A DNA stretch of 13,956 nucleotides from positions 75,183 through 89,138 of the forward strand of contig DMYW01000053.1 of the NCBI GenBank assembly GCA_003482455.1. Reading direction: 5' to 3'. This stretch comes from Rheinheimera sp. (GTDB taxonomy: Bacteria; Pseudomonadota; Gammaproteobacteria; Enterobacterales; Alteromonadaceae). Numbering within the stretch: the stretch's first letter is position 1; every line of letters begins with the position of its first letter. The notes below the pieces were generated by a model. The model was given only the letters and a program-made list of their open reading frames with translations. It did not search any database and had not been told where the DNA came from. A program made the translations under genes and the position numbers. This document shows positions 1-5,389 of the stretch, piece after piece.

Positions 1-1
1 G

Positions 2-631
2 AGCAGCAAGCCGCTGACCTTGCTGCATTTTTCCAGTGACTATGTTTACAGTGGCGCGGGCGACATGCCATGGCGGGAAGACGACGCTCCAGCGCCCATC
101 AACGCCTATGGCCGCGCCAAAGCCGCGGGAGATCAAGCGCTGCTCTCCGCGCTAGCAGCCAGCCCGCACACCGTGGCAGCCATGGCATCGCGACTGTATA
201 TCCTCAGAACCAGCTGGGTGTATCACTCACACGGCCAGAACTTTATCAACACCATGCTGCGTCTTGCTGCTGAGCGCGACGTGTTGCGTGTCGTCGATGA
301 CCAATGCGGCGCGCCGACACCGGCGTCGTGGGCGGCGTCCATCAGTGGTTTGTTATTGCAAAGTCAGGCGGCAAGTGGCTTGTATCATTTGGCCCCCAGT
401 GGCGTCACCAGCTGGTATGGCGTCGCATATGCCGCGTTATCAAGCGCCGTCAGTGCAGGTTTGATACGCCAAGTGCCTGAATTAGTTGCCATTAGCAGTA
501 GTGACTATGCAACACCCGCTAAACGCCCCTGCAACAGTCGATTGGATTGTCAAAAACTGCAGCAGGCACTTGGTATTGAATTCGCTGATTGGCAGCGTTT
601 GTTGCGTCAGCACATAACGCAGTTAGCGTGA
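2..631 (+). CDS. rmlD: dTDP-4-dehydrorhamnose reductase, 5'-truncated by window edge
   Basis: The reading frame is open from base 2, so only the C-terminal ~209 residues are present. The sequence shows the extended SDR pattern of RmlD: a FSSDYVYSG stretch, an acidic/Pro-rich segment, then Y-G-R-A-K (Tyr and Lys of the YxxxK catalytic pair, about base 107-121). Later come SWVY and a VVDDQCGAPTPAS segment typical of the family's substrate-binding half. RmlD reduces dTDP-4-dehydro-L-rhamnose to dTDP-L-rhamnose with NAD(P)H in the cytoplasm, the last step of the pathway feeding O-antigen or exopolysaccharide synthesis. The N-terminal Rossmann glycine motif lies outside the window. The pathway partner rmlC is on the same strand but 4.7 kb away, separated by unrelated genes and repeats. 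The gene converges on the next one with 71 bases between them. Family identity is firm. Confidence 0.93.
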   Translation, partial: SSKPLTLLHFSSDYVYSGAGDMPWREDDAPAPINAYGRAKAAGDQALLSALAASPHTVAAMASRLYILRTSWVYHSHGQNFINTMLRLAAERDVLRVVDDQCGAPTPASWAASISGLLLQSQAASGLYHLAPSGVTSWYGVAYAALSSAVSAGLIRQVPELVAISSSDYATPAKRPCNSRLDCQKLQQALGIEFADWQRLLRQHITQLA

Positions 632-702
632 CGCAGGGTGAGGTAAGGTGAAGAGGCGGCATGGTTGAACCGTCGGCGGCAGTGCTACGGGCGTTGTCAC
701 TA

Positions 703-1092
703 TCATCGCGTCTTGGCAAGTTGTAGCGCATGTCGTTGATTGTACAGCCGAATCGTCATCACAATCAGCACGGTAGCACTCAGGCCAGACAGCAGATGAT
801 GCATCACCAAATGGCTGACAACAAAACTTGGAATGTCTCGCCAAGAGGTATCACCCAATAATGCCAAGCACAGTTTGCCAAGTAGCAAGCCATACGCAGC
901 CAGATGCAGCCACAGCGCAGTTTTGAACAGGCGGTTCAGCTGACGGCGGGTGGAGAAATCCAAAGTTCGTGCAAAAAATCTCAGTGCCACAAGGGCAACA
1001 ACGGCCAAGCCAATGGTCACAGCGCCTAAACCCAACAGGGACGTTTTCGCCAACAAGGCGCAGCTCGCGTACCAAGGTAGCATCACAGGCAT
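703..1092 (-). CDS. small membrane protein, three predicted helices, function unknown
   Basis: I read a 129-residue protein starting at the ATG at 1092, because AAGGAA lies just upstream at good spacing; the longer frame back to 1158 has no such site. Hydrophobic segments at about residues 16-40, 55-80 and 88-115 predict three transmembrane helices, with basic residues between the first two (R49, R50, R54, K57) and after the last. His residues cluster at the start of the third helix (H94, H98, H99). I recognise no enzymatic motif and no named family. The gene converges with rmlD. Upstream there are two perfect palindromes (1151-1165 and 1191-1204) that could be operator sites. It is on the same strand as the solute-binding protein gene but about 195 bases from it, so an operon is uncertain. 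Confidence 0.72.
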   Translation of the reverse strand: MPVMLPWYASCALLAKTSLLGLGAVTIGLAVVALVALRFFARTLDFSTRRQLNRLFKTALWLHLAAYGLLLGKLCLALLGDTSWRDIPSFVVSHLVMHHLLSGLSATVLIVMTIRLYNQRHALQLAKTR

Positions 1093-1150
1093 AGTGTTTC
1101 CTTTTAAATTCAATATGTTGCCAGGCCTTCGGGGCGCGCTAGCAAGACGG

Positions 1151-1165
1151 CAGTACATTGTACTG
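1151..1165. promoter_or_regulatory. 15-bp palindrome upstream of the small membrane protein gene
   Basis: CAGTACA-T-TGTACTG is a perfect inverted repeat with 7-bp arms around one central base. It lies 59-73 bases upstream of the ATG at 1092, in the promoter zone of that minus-strand gene, and contains a TACAAT hexamer on the minus strand that could be a -10 element. A dimeric repressor or activator site is plausible; no regulator can be named. Confidence 0.4.
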
Positions 1166-1190
1166 AATTGAGTTAACCTGATGGATCAAC

Positions 1191-1204
1191 CGCGATTAAT
1201 CGCG
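1191..1204. promoter_or_regulatory. 14-bp perfect palindrome
   Basis: CGCGATTAATCGCG is a perfect palindrome between the stop of the solute-binding protein gene and the start of the small membrane protein gene. No T-run follows it on either strand, so it does not look like an intrinsic terminator. An operator site is more likely, but that is inference. Confidence 0.35.
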
Positions 1205-1286
1205 AATGGATTGCGTCAGGCTGCGCTAGTGCCCGGTTCAACTTGCAGGTGATGCCGGTTTTAGTAACGCATTGGGCGCAGAGTGT

Positions 1287-2051
1287 CTATTGATAATGCT
1301 GCTGTATTTGTTGCACCGTCTTCGCATCAACCAATTGCTGCCATGCCTGCTGAATCCGCGCAAATTGCTCGGCCGTGATGGATTTTTTGCTAAAGCCGAA
1401 ATACACCGGCGCTTTATAAACCAACACAATCGGCTGATACAAAGACGCATTTTTTGCTTTATGTTTTTGCCAATACCGCAACACGCTGCTGTCTTCCAAA
1501 ATCGCATCCACTCGGTCGGCATTGAGCAATGCTAGCTTGTCTTGAATACTGCTAATTGGGACTAACTGAGCTGTGAAGTTTGCATCCCGTTGAATACGCG
1601 AGAAATTTTCGCCGTAATAAGCACCGTTAAGCACCGCGATACGTGGCTTGGGGGTCAACTTTAAGGTGTCGGTAATACTTTGAACTTGCTTGAATTGCTC
1701 CGGTCGGCCGATTAACCAGATTCCTTCTAGGTGATGGGGGCCGAGGAAATAATAATCTTTTTCGCGTTCGGTGTTTTTGTAGAAATGACTAATGACGTCC
1801 AGTTCGCCGGTTTTCAGCTGCACCAAGGAGCGCAACCAAGGGCTCGACACAAATTGAATGTCACAACCGACTTTGCTCGCTAACGCCTGCAGCAATTCGA
1901 CACTTTGGCCGCGCCACTGCTGATCGTTGACCTTGATTAAATGGGGCGGAAAATCATTTTCAGCCGCAAAACGCCACTGACACGCAGCTGCGATATGGCT
2001 GATACAGCTAAGCGCCAAACCAACAATAATCAACGGCCATCCTTTCAACAC
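1287..2051 (-). CDS. periplasmic solute-binding protein, family 3 (amino-acid type)
   Basis: About 254 residues. A short positive N-terminus (KGW), a hydrophobic core (PLIIVGLALS) and an Ala-rich cleavage region (HIAAA before CQW) form a Sec signal peptide, so the product should act in the periplasm. The mature part follows the SBP_bac_3 plan: an early ENDFPPH segment, GQSVELLQALASKVGCDIQFV, the hinge-like WLRSLVQLKTGELDVI, and later a DRVDAILED motif. No permease or ATPase gene adjoins it, so it may serve an unlinked transporter or act as a sensor; the ligand cannot be told. I chose the GTG at 2051 (TTG at 2048 is equally possible) because AGGAG lies at 2057-2061. The frame also allows a GTG at 2096, but that adds a poorly fitting N-terminus, lacks a ribosome site, and lies only about 7 bases from the predicted transcription start. 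Confidence 0.82.
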   Translation of the reverse strand: MLKGWPLIIVGLALSCISHIAAACQWRFAAENDFPPHLIKVNDQQWRGQSVELLQALASKVGCDIQFVSSPWLRSLVQLKTGELDVISHFYKNTEREKDYYFLGPHHLEGIWLIGRPEQFKQVQSITDTLKLTPKPRIAVLNGAYYGENFSRIQRDANFTAQLVPISSIQDKLALLNADRVDAILEDSSVLRYWQKHKAKNASLYQPIVLVYKAPVYFGFSKKSITAEQFARIQQAWQQLVDAKTVQQIQQHYQ

Positions 2052-2109
2052 CACGACTCCTGCACTAATGCCGCTATACGCATGCGAAAATTTCACATAT
2101 GAGACTGTT

Positions 2110-2139
2110 CTTATACGTGAAAACGGCGATTAGATGCAA
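2110..2139 (-). promoter_or_regulatory. sigma70-like promoter for the solute-binding protein gene
   Basis: On the minus strand TTGCAT (2139-2134) and TATAAG (2115-2110) are separated by 18 bases. The inferred start near 2103 leaves a leader of about 50 bases to the start codon at 2051. Confidence 0.45.
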
Positions 2140-2250
2140 TGGGGAGAGCGCATTGCGGCTTCGTCATGGAGGCGCTGTGAGAGGCGCTGTTGCTTGGGGG
2201 CTGGTGGGGTAATGTTGGGGGAATTGGGTTGGTGTCCTGCTAGAGTGCCT

Positions 2251-2293
2251 TTCATCATTGAAGCGGCGGTTTATTTGCTCTATCAGCTAAGGA
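2251..2293 (+). repeat. 43-bp direct repeat, copy A (leader of the lipoprotein microgene duplicated)
   Basis: This stretch matches 3688-3730 at 39 of 43 positions without gaps. The copy at 3688 leads directly into the Shine-Dalgarno site of the lipoprotein microgene. Here the same leader is cut off after the AAGGA and joined to the palindromic repeat, so it looks like a relic left by an insertion or duplication. The two copies bracket about 1.4 kb that contains the orphan gene at 2558-3430. Confidence 0.75.
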
Positions 2294-2311
2294 TTCGTCC
2301 TGATTGAACAA

Positions 2312-2356
2312 CCACTGTAATTTTTTGTGAACCCGAATTACATTAAATTACAGTGG
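2312..2356 (+). repeat. palindromic element R1 (45 bp, 12-bp perfect arms)
   Basis: The left arm CCACTGTAATTT (2312-2323) is a perfect inverted match of AAATTACAGTGG (2345-2356), with a 21-base loop containing TTGTGAACC and an inner AATTACA. The left flank reads GAACAA, where other copies have GGACAA. The right flank is GTGGC, so the full right end reads GTGGGTGGC and resembles the short REP motif GTGGGTGTCC. Confidence 0.85.
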
Positions 2357-2384
2357 GTGGCTCAGGTGTTGAATGGTGTTGAAT

Positions 2385-2533
2385 GGGGGAATTGGGTGGG
2401 TGTCCAGAGTTTTGTTGGGCCAACCAACGGCAGCGTATGTGATAGAGCAACGTCAGGCGTCCTGATTGGACAACTACTGTGATTTTTTGTGAACCCGAAT
2501 TACATTAAATTACAGTGGGTGGCTCAGGTGTTG
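2385..2533 (+). repeat. composite repeat unit 2 (GGGTGTCC motif plus palindromic element)
   Basis: It starts with GGGGGAATTGGGT, has a perfect GGGTGTCC at 2398-2405, a middle unlike that of unit 1, and then the 76-bp stretch at 2458-2533. A short fragment at 2442-2450 (GATAGAGCA) is the reverse complement of part of the 43-bp leader, hinting at rearrangement. The unit ends 24 bases before the start of the orphan gene. Confidence 0.75.
2474..2518 (+). repeat. palindromic element R2 (45 bp)
   Basis: The left arm CTACTGTGATTT differs from R1 at two positions; both changes turn a Watson-Crick pair into a G-U wobble against the unchanged right arm AAATTACAGTGG (2507-2518). The flank GGACAA precedes it. 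Confidence 0.85.
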
Positions 2534-2557
2534 TGCTTTGTATGTGGAAATAGAAAA

Positions 2558-3430
2558 ATGACCGCTTTTAAGAAAATAATTCAGCATCATAGAGATTGGC
2601 TTGTTAAGTCAGAAAGTAGAATTCCTATAGAATTTAACTATTTGAAAGAAGATTTGTCTGATGGCACTTTAAGTGCTTTGGATAATGTGTCTGACTCATT
2701 GGGTAGGCTTGCTACCTATTTTGGGATAAAAGGAATTTTGGCTGTTAATGACGATGTTCAATCCGGGTGGGAAGATATATCTAAATCATTGAACTATCGC
2801 TATTGGGCATTAAAAATTAGAGCAAAGTCTTTCAGTAAAACGGCCTTTCTAGGAGGAATAAAGGCTATTCCTAATTTAACCAATCAGATTGGGAATGCTG
2901 GTTGCTTGTTGGCTGCGTTTGTGGCGATGGATCGGGATGACTTGGCAGCCCCTGTAGCTGATGTGCTTTTGGGAATGCTCACAATTAAGGGGGCTGTGAA
3001 TTCGGACCATTTGAGGCTGCGCAACTTTGAACCTTTCATGATCTGGCTCTACTCGGTATATTCTGGTGAAAATGTTAACTCGGAAATTGTGTTTTCAGAT
3101 TTGGGAGTATATCAAAGGGTTATTGATTCTTGGGATAAGTCGGACGAATTATCTTTTGCATTAGATTCTCTATGTGAATATCACGTTTCTAACGCAACTG
3201 ATGCCGGAGGACGCAGGGATCCAGAGTTCAAGAACCCACCTTTCGATTTATTACCCTTGGAAATAAATGCAATAAGTGTTGTTCGTAAAAAACTTGGTTT
3301 AGAAATGCCGTATGTGAATCACCCTCTCTTATCGTTAAAAACTTCTTCAGCAGACCAAATATTTATTAATTCTGATGATCTGTCTGATGAGGTTGAGATC
3401 GCATACAACAGGTTGTTTGGAGGCCGGTAA
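2558..3430 (+). CDS. orphan hypothetical protein, AT-rich, within repeat island
   Basis: A 290-residue soluble protein starting at the ATG at 2558. The frame stays open upstream to a GTG at 2489 inside repeat R2, but those 23 residues are translated repeat, and GGAA 8-9 bases before 2558 is a modest ribosome site. No signal peptide is seen. There is a weakly hydrophobic stretch around residues 120-150 (NAGCLLAAFVAM, VADVLLGML) and a C-terminal segment of type LLPLEINAISVVRKKLGLEMP. Base and codon use is much more AT-rich than in neighbouring genes, which suggests horizontal transfer. I do not recognise the family. The general look, a lone acidic all-helical cytoplasmic protein of this size, would fit some immunity proteins (Imm49-like), but no motif proves this and no toxin gene is adjacent. 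It is bracketed by R1/R2 upstream and inverted R3 downstream, and by a 43-bp direct repeat. Confidence 0.75.
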   Translation: MTAFKKIIQHHRDWLVKSESRIPIEFNYLKEDLSDGTLSALDNVSDSLGRLATYFGIKGILAVNDDVQSGWEDISKSLNYRYWALKIRAKSFSKTAFLGGIKAIPNLTNQIGNAGCLLAAFVAMDRDDLAAPVADVLLGMLTIKGAVNSDHLRLRNFEPFMIWLYSVYSGENVNSEIVFSDLGVYQRVIDSWDKSDELSFALDSLCEYHVSNATDAGGRRDPEFKNPPFDLLPLEINAISVVRKKLGLEMPYVNHPLLSLKTSSADQIFINSDDLSDEVEIAYNRLFGGR

Positions 3431-3438
3431 AACAATAC

Positions 3439-3509
3439 CTAGGAGACCCAACGGTACAAATGTTAAAGGGTCTTGTACCGTGAATATCTAGGAAACCCAA
3501 CGGTAAATG
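3439..3509 (+). repeat. direct repeat pair enclosing a 9-bp hairpin, downstream of the orphan gene
   Basis: CTAGGAGACCCAACGGTA (from 3439) recurs as CTAGGAAACCCAACGGTA (from 3488), and both run on into AAATG. ACGGTACAA (3451-3459) and TTGTACCGT (3473-3481) form a perfect 9-bp inverted repeat with a 13-base loop. A competing GACCC/GGGTC pairing (3445-3449 with 3468-3472) is also possible. No T-run follows, so it is not a classical terminator. It may stabilise the 3' end of the orphan mRNA or be a mobile-element end. Confidence 0.6.
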
Positions 3510-3522
3510 CCCTGTAAGCCAC

Positions 3523-3567
3523 CCACTGCAATTTTATGTAATTCTGGTTCACAAACAATTACAGTGG
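3523..3567 (-). repeat. palindromic element R3 (45 bp, opposite orientation)
   Basis: Read on the minus strand it gives GGACA, then CCACTGTAATTG, a loop with TTGTGAACC and GAATTACAT, then AAATTGCAGTGG followed by GTGGC. The A-to-G change in the right arm makes a wobble pair. On the plus strand it ends in GGTGTCC (3566-3572), so the GGAC end is conserved. Confidence 0.82.
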
Positions 3568-3636
3568 TGTCCTAAGAATATCGGTCTATAGAAACTTTGG
3601 TTTCGTTTGAAAATCTGCCGCAACAACGACCAATGC

Positions 3637-3665
3637 TTGTTATTAATTTGAAAAAAAGATATATA
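3637..3665 (+). promoter_or_regulatory. sigma70-like promoter upstream of the lipoprotein microgene
   Basis: TTGTTA (3637-3642) and TATATA (3660-3665) are spaced by 17 bases in an AT-rich stretch. The inferred start near 3672 gives a leader of about 65 bases to the GTG at 3738. Confidence 0.45.
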
Positions 3666-3687
3666 AACACCGTTGCAGGAATCAATT

Positions 3688-3730
3688 TTCATCATTGATG
3701 CATCGGTTTATTTGCTCTATCAACTAAGGA
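3688..3730 (+). repeat. 43-bp direct repeat, copy B (intact lipoprotein leader)
   Basis: This copy matches 2251-2293 at 39 of 43 positions. It forms the untranslated leader and runs into the AAGGAG site of the microgene at 3738. Confidence 0.75.
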
Positions 3731-3737
3731 GAGTTCT

Positions 3738-3842
3738 GTGAAGTTAGTCTCTATTCTTTTATCTTCATTGCTGGTTCTGGGGTGTTCCTCCAAGCCCGTT
3801 ACCAAAGAGATCCCCCAGGGCAAGATCACGAACATTTTTTGA
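3738..3842 (+). CDS. small lipoprotein, 34 residues
   Basis: A GTG start at 3738 follows AAGGAG (3727-3732) at suitable spacing and opens a 34-codon frame ending in TGA at 3842. The peptide is a textbook bacterial lipoprotein precursor: MKLVSILLSSLLVLGC, with LVLGC as lipobox (Cys16 would be acylated), then the polar tail SSKPVTKEIPQ and GKITNIF. After processing only about 19 residues remain, anchored to a membrane. It has its own promoter candidate and a terminator at 3904-3934, so it looks like a complete transcription unit. A REP hairpin begins 12 bases after the stop; the protein could be a genuine micro-lipoprotein or the shortened remnant of a longer one. No known family such as entericidin is clearly matched. 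Confidence 0.6.
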   Translation: MKLVSILLSSLLVLGCSSKPVTKEIPQGKITNIF

Positions 3843-3853
3843 GAGGGCTAGCT

Positions 3854-3878
3854 GGACACCCACCGGTACACCGGTTGG
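3854..3878 (+). repeat. REP element: GGAC foot plus bulged hairpin
   Basis: GGACACCC is followed by CACCGGTACACCGGTTGG, which folds as CCA-CCGG pairing with CCGG-T-TGG, leaving one bulged T. A GGAC foot 5' of an imperfect hairpin is the known architecture of REPs linked to RAYT transposases. It lies 3' of the RAYT gene with the opposite orientation to the motifs 5' of it. Confidence 0.65.
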
Positions 3879-3903
3879 AAAGCGTTGTATCTAAAATGGA
3901 GAA

Positions 3904-3934
3904 AGGCGCATTCAACTAGGTGCGCTTCCTTTTT
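3904..3934 (+). terminator. intrinsic terminator after the lipoprotein microgene
   Basis: AGGCGCA (3904-3910) pairs with TGCGCTT (3921-3927) through 7 pairs including one G-T wobble, with a 10-base loop, followed by CCTTTTT. It ends plus-strand transcription coming from the lipoprotein unit. Confidence 0.6.
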
Positions 3935-4004
3935 GTGAAGACGATTCAAAATGACAGTTGTGCAGATTAGGAACAAAAACGCCGAAAAATGGCCAAGCGG
4001 TTTC

Positions 4005-4022
4005 GCAATCTATGCAGATTGC
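4005..4022 (-). terminator. 7-bp hairpin downstream of the RAYT gene
   Basis: GCAATCT and AGATTGC form a perfect 7-bp stem with a 4-base loop, 34 bases past the RAYT stop. On the minus strand the T-runs come only later (ATTTTTCGGCGTTTTTG at 3990-3974), so it is a weak or compound terminator, or an mRNA 3'-end stabiliser. Confidence 0.35.
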
Positions 4023-4055
4023 TGAGCAGACTTAACCTCAACCGCACTTCGCAAG

Positions 4056-5024
4056 TCAGCCAAACGCCTGTCGAGCAGCCGCAATTCCCAGCACGCGTTG
4101 TTGCTTGAGCTTTTCGCAAAACTCTTGCAGCCGCGCAGCGCTGCCAATCACGCGGTAATAGGTTTTCTCAAGCCCTTCGCAGTTGTGTAGCCACGCTGCT
4201 GTGTTGATTTTCAGCCGTTCAAAAATCGGCGGAATTTCACTTTTTATATAACCGCGTTTACCGGCTTTGAGTTGCCGTCCAGTCCATTCAACTAATTGAA
4301 TATATTCAATTAAATTGTACGGAATATGCTCAGGGTTGTTGCTTTGGTGCGAGTCACCGGCAAAGGGCAATAGCAGCGGTCCCATTGGCGAATCTTTAAA
4401 GTTTGCTCGAGTCTGAATCGAGGTAAAGTCGCTCCCTTCCGGCGTATCCGCCATCTTGGCGCGGATAGGGTTTAAATCCACGTAGGCCATGGTTTGCAGC
4501 TCTGCGCGCTCGTCCAGTAGCGCTTGGGATTTAAACCGGCCTTCCCAAAACCGGCCGGTGCAGCCGTCTTCTAAGTTAGCTTCGCGGGCAATGGGCTCGT
4601 TTAAACAGCGCATAAACCAGCTTAAGTTGTAAAGCCGCTCGCGGCGCTCTTCAATTTGCCGCTCGGCTTCGATCAGCTCTGCATCGGTTAGCACTTCATC
4701 ATTCGCGTACCGCTGGGCTAAAAATGGCAATGAATACAAGCCACTCCAGCGTTTGATAACGTCTGTGACGGGTAAATCTAACGCTCGCTGCTTTTGAATT
4801 CGCACCACCAAATGATAGTGATTGGACATGATGGCGTACGCGGCGACATCGATGCAAAACAGCTTAGCAAGTTCGCTTAACCGCTCAACAATCGCATCGC
4901 GGCGGTGGCTAAAGTCTTTGTTATCAACGACGCCAAATAAAAATGTGCGGCGCACGCAGCGGCTGACCACGTGGTAACTGGGTGTGGTATCGACGGATAC
5001 CAGGGCTTTGCGGGGCTGTGGCAT
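4056..5024 (-). CDS. REP-associated tyrosine transposase (RAYT, IS200-like Y1 HUH family)
   Basis: A 322-residue protein starting at the ATG at 5024, with AAGGA seven bases upstream. It has the Y1/HUH plan: an N-terminal YHVVSRCVRRTFLF strand, the metal-binding HxH in SNHYH (H69, H71), the GRFWEGRF box (about 158-164) typical of RAYTs, and the probable nucleophile Tyr181 in MAYVDLNPIRA. Known RAYTs are single-copy, domesticated relatives of IS200/IS605 transposases that cut and join single-stranded REP sequences with a GTAG or GGAC foot. No catalytic residue seems lost. The gene is flanked by GGAC motifs, four perfect or near copies on its 5' side and one hairpin on its 3' side, in inverted orientation. 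That fits a REPtron and suggests it acts on the GGACACCC sequences found throughout the window. A C-terminal extension of about 120 residues is also normal for this subfamily. Confidence 0.93.
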   Translation of the reverse strand: MPQPRKALVSVDTTPSYHVVSRCVRRTFLFGVVDNKDFSHRRDAIVERLSELAKLFCIDVAAYAIMSNHYHLVVRIQKQRALDLPVTDVIKRWSGLYSLPFLAQRYANDEVLTDAELIEAERQIEERRERLYNLSWFMRCLNEPIAREANLEDGCTGRFWEGRFKSQALLDERAELQTMAYVDLNPIRAKMADTPEGSDFTSIQTRANFKDSPMGPLLLPFAGDSHQSNNPEHIPYNLIEYIQLVEWTGRQLKAGKRGYIKSEIPPIFERLKINTAAWLHNCEGLEKTYYRVIGSAARLQEFCEKLKQQRVLGIAAARQAFG

Positions 5025-5061
5025 AGGGAAATCCTTGACGGTCCGTGTCGAGGGGGAGCTC

Positions 5062-5091
5062 TTACTATGGTTGCAAAAATGTTAATGTCAA
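5062..5091 (-). promoter_or_regulatory. sigma70-like promoter for the RAYT gene
   Basis: On the minus strand a consensus -35 TTGACA (5091-5086) is followed after 18 bases by TAGTAA (5067-5062). The inferred start near 5055 gives a leader of about 30 bases. The REP cluster lies just upstream of it. Confidence 0.5.
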
Positions 5092-5117
5092 GGCGGTGCA
5101 TACACTGGTGGGCATAC

Positions 5118-5226
5118 ATCTGGTGGGTGTCCAAGCAGCCGGGAGTCGCATCTGGTGGATGTCCAAACAAAGTAGGGTGTCCAAACAAAGTCGGGGAGCG
5201 TCCAGTGTCAACTTGAGTGGGTGTCC
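5118..5226 (-). repeat. REP cluster on the 5' side of the RAYT gene
   Basis: Perfect GGGTGTCC (GGACACCC on the minus strand) occurs at 5125-5132, 5175-5182 and 5219-5226, with variants GGATGTCC at 5157-5164 and GAGCGTCC near 5195-5202. ATCTGGTGG (5119-5127 and 5150-5158) and GTCCAAACAAAG (5161-5172 and 5179-5190) each recur, so the cluster grew partly by local duplication. The remainder of 5025-5323 holds the RAYT promoter and one terminator and no gene. Confidence 0.8.
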
Positions 5227-5234
5227 CAGATTTT

Positions 5235-5257
5235 CCCAGACCTTTCTGGGCTTTTTT
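5235..5257 (+). terminator. intrinsic terminator upstream of rmlC
   Basis: CCCAG (5235-5239) pairs with CTGGG (5246-5250) around a 6-base loop, followed directly by C and six T. The stem is short but GC-rich. It would block plus-strand read-through into rmlC. Confidence 0.6.
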
Positions 5258-5323
5258 ATATGTAGTTCACGTCTATTGCTGCAGCTGCTTGCCTCCAAAT
5301 TAACCATAAACTCTGCCACTTGA

Positions 5324-5352
5324 TTGCAATTACTTGCCAAGTTGCCGACAAT
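5324..5352 (+). promoter_or_regulatory. sigma70-like promoter for rmlC
   Basis: TTGCAA (5324-5329), 17 bases, then GACAAT (5347-5352). The inferred start near 5359 gives a leader of about 31 bases to the ATG at 5390. Confidence 0.42.
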
Positions 5353-5389
5353 CGCCGCTTGCTCGCGTTTGCACAGTTTTGGAGCCTTT

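Larger units (their letters stand above)
2217..2371 (+). repeat. composite repeat unit 1 (GGTGTCC motif plus palindromic element)
   Basis: Unit 1 begins GGGGGAATTGGGT followed by a degenerate GGTGTCC motif, carries a 43-bp leader-like segment (2251-2293), and ends with a 76-bp stretch (2296-2371) that recurs at 2458-2533 with 3 mismatches. Units 1 and 2 start with the same 13-mer and end with the same sequence, so they form a direct tandem pair with different middle parts. Confidence 0.8.

Noticed and set aside
950..1171. 73-codon plus-strand frame
   Set aside because: It is antisense to the small membrane protein gene; basic composition typical of a shadow frame.
2558..3430. Firm assignment as an Imm49-type immunity protein
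   Set aside because: Size and general character are compatible, but I see no diagnostic motif and no adjacent toxin; left as hypothetical.
2296..3567. Integron attC sites around the orphan gene
   Set aside because: The palindromes lack consistent RYYYAAC and GTTRRRY core sites (a GTTGAAT after R1 is absent at R2), copies occur in both orientations, and no integrase is seen.
4877..5216. Open frames on both strands over the RAYT start and REP cluster
   Set aside because: They overlap the well-supported RAYT N-terminus or translate repeats, without ribosome sites.
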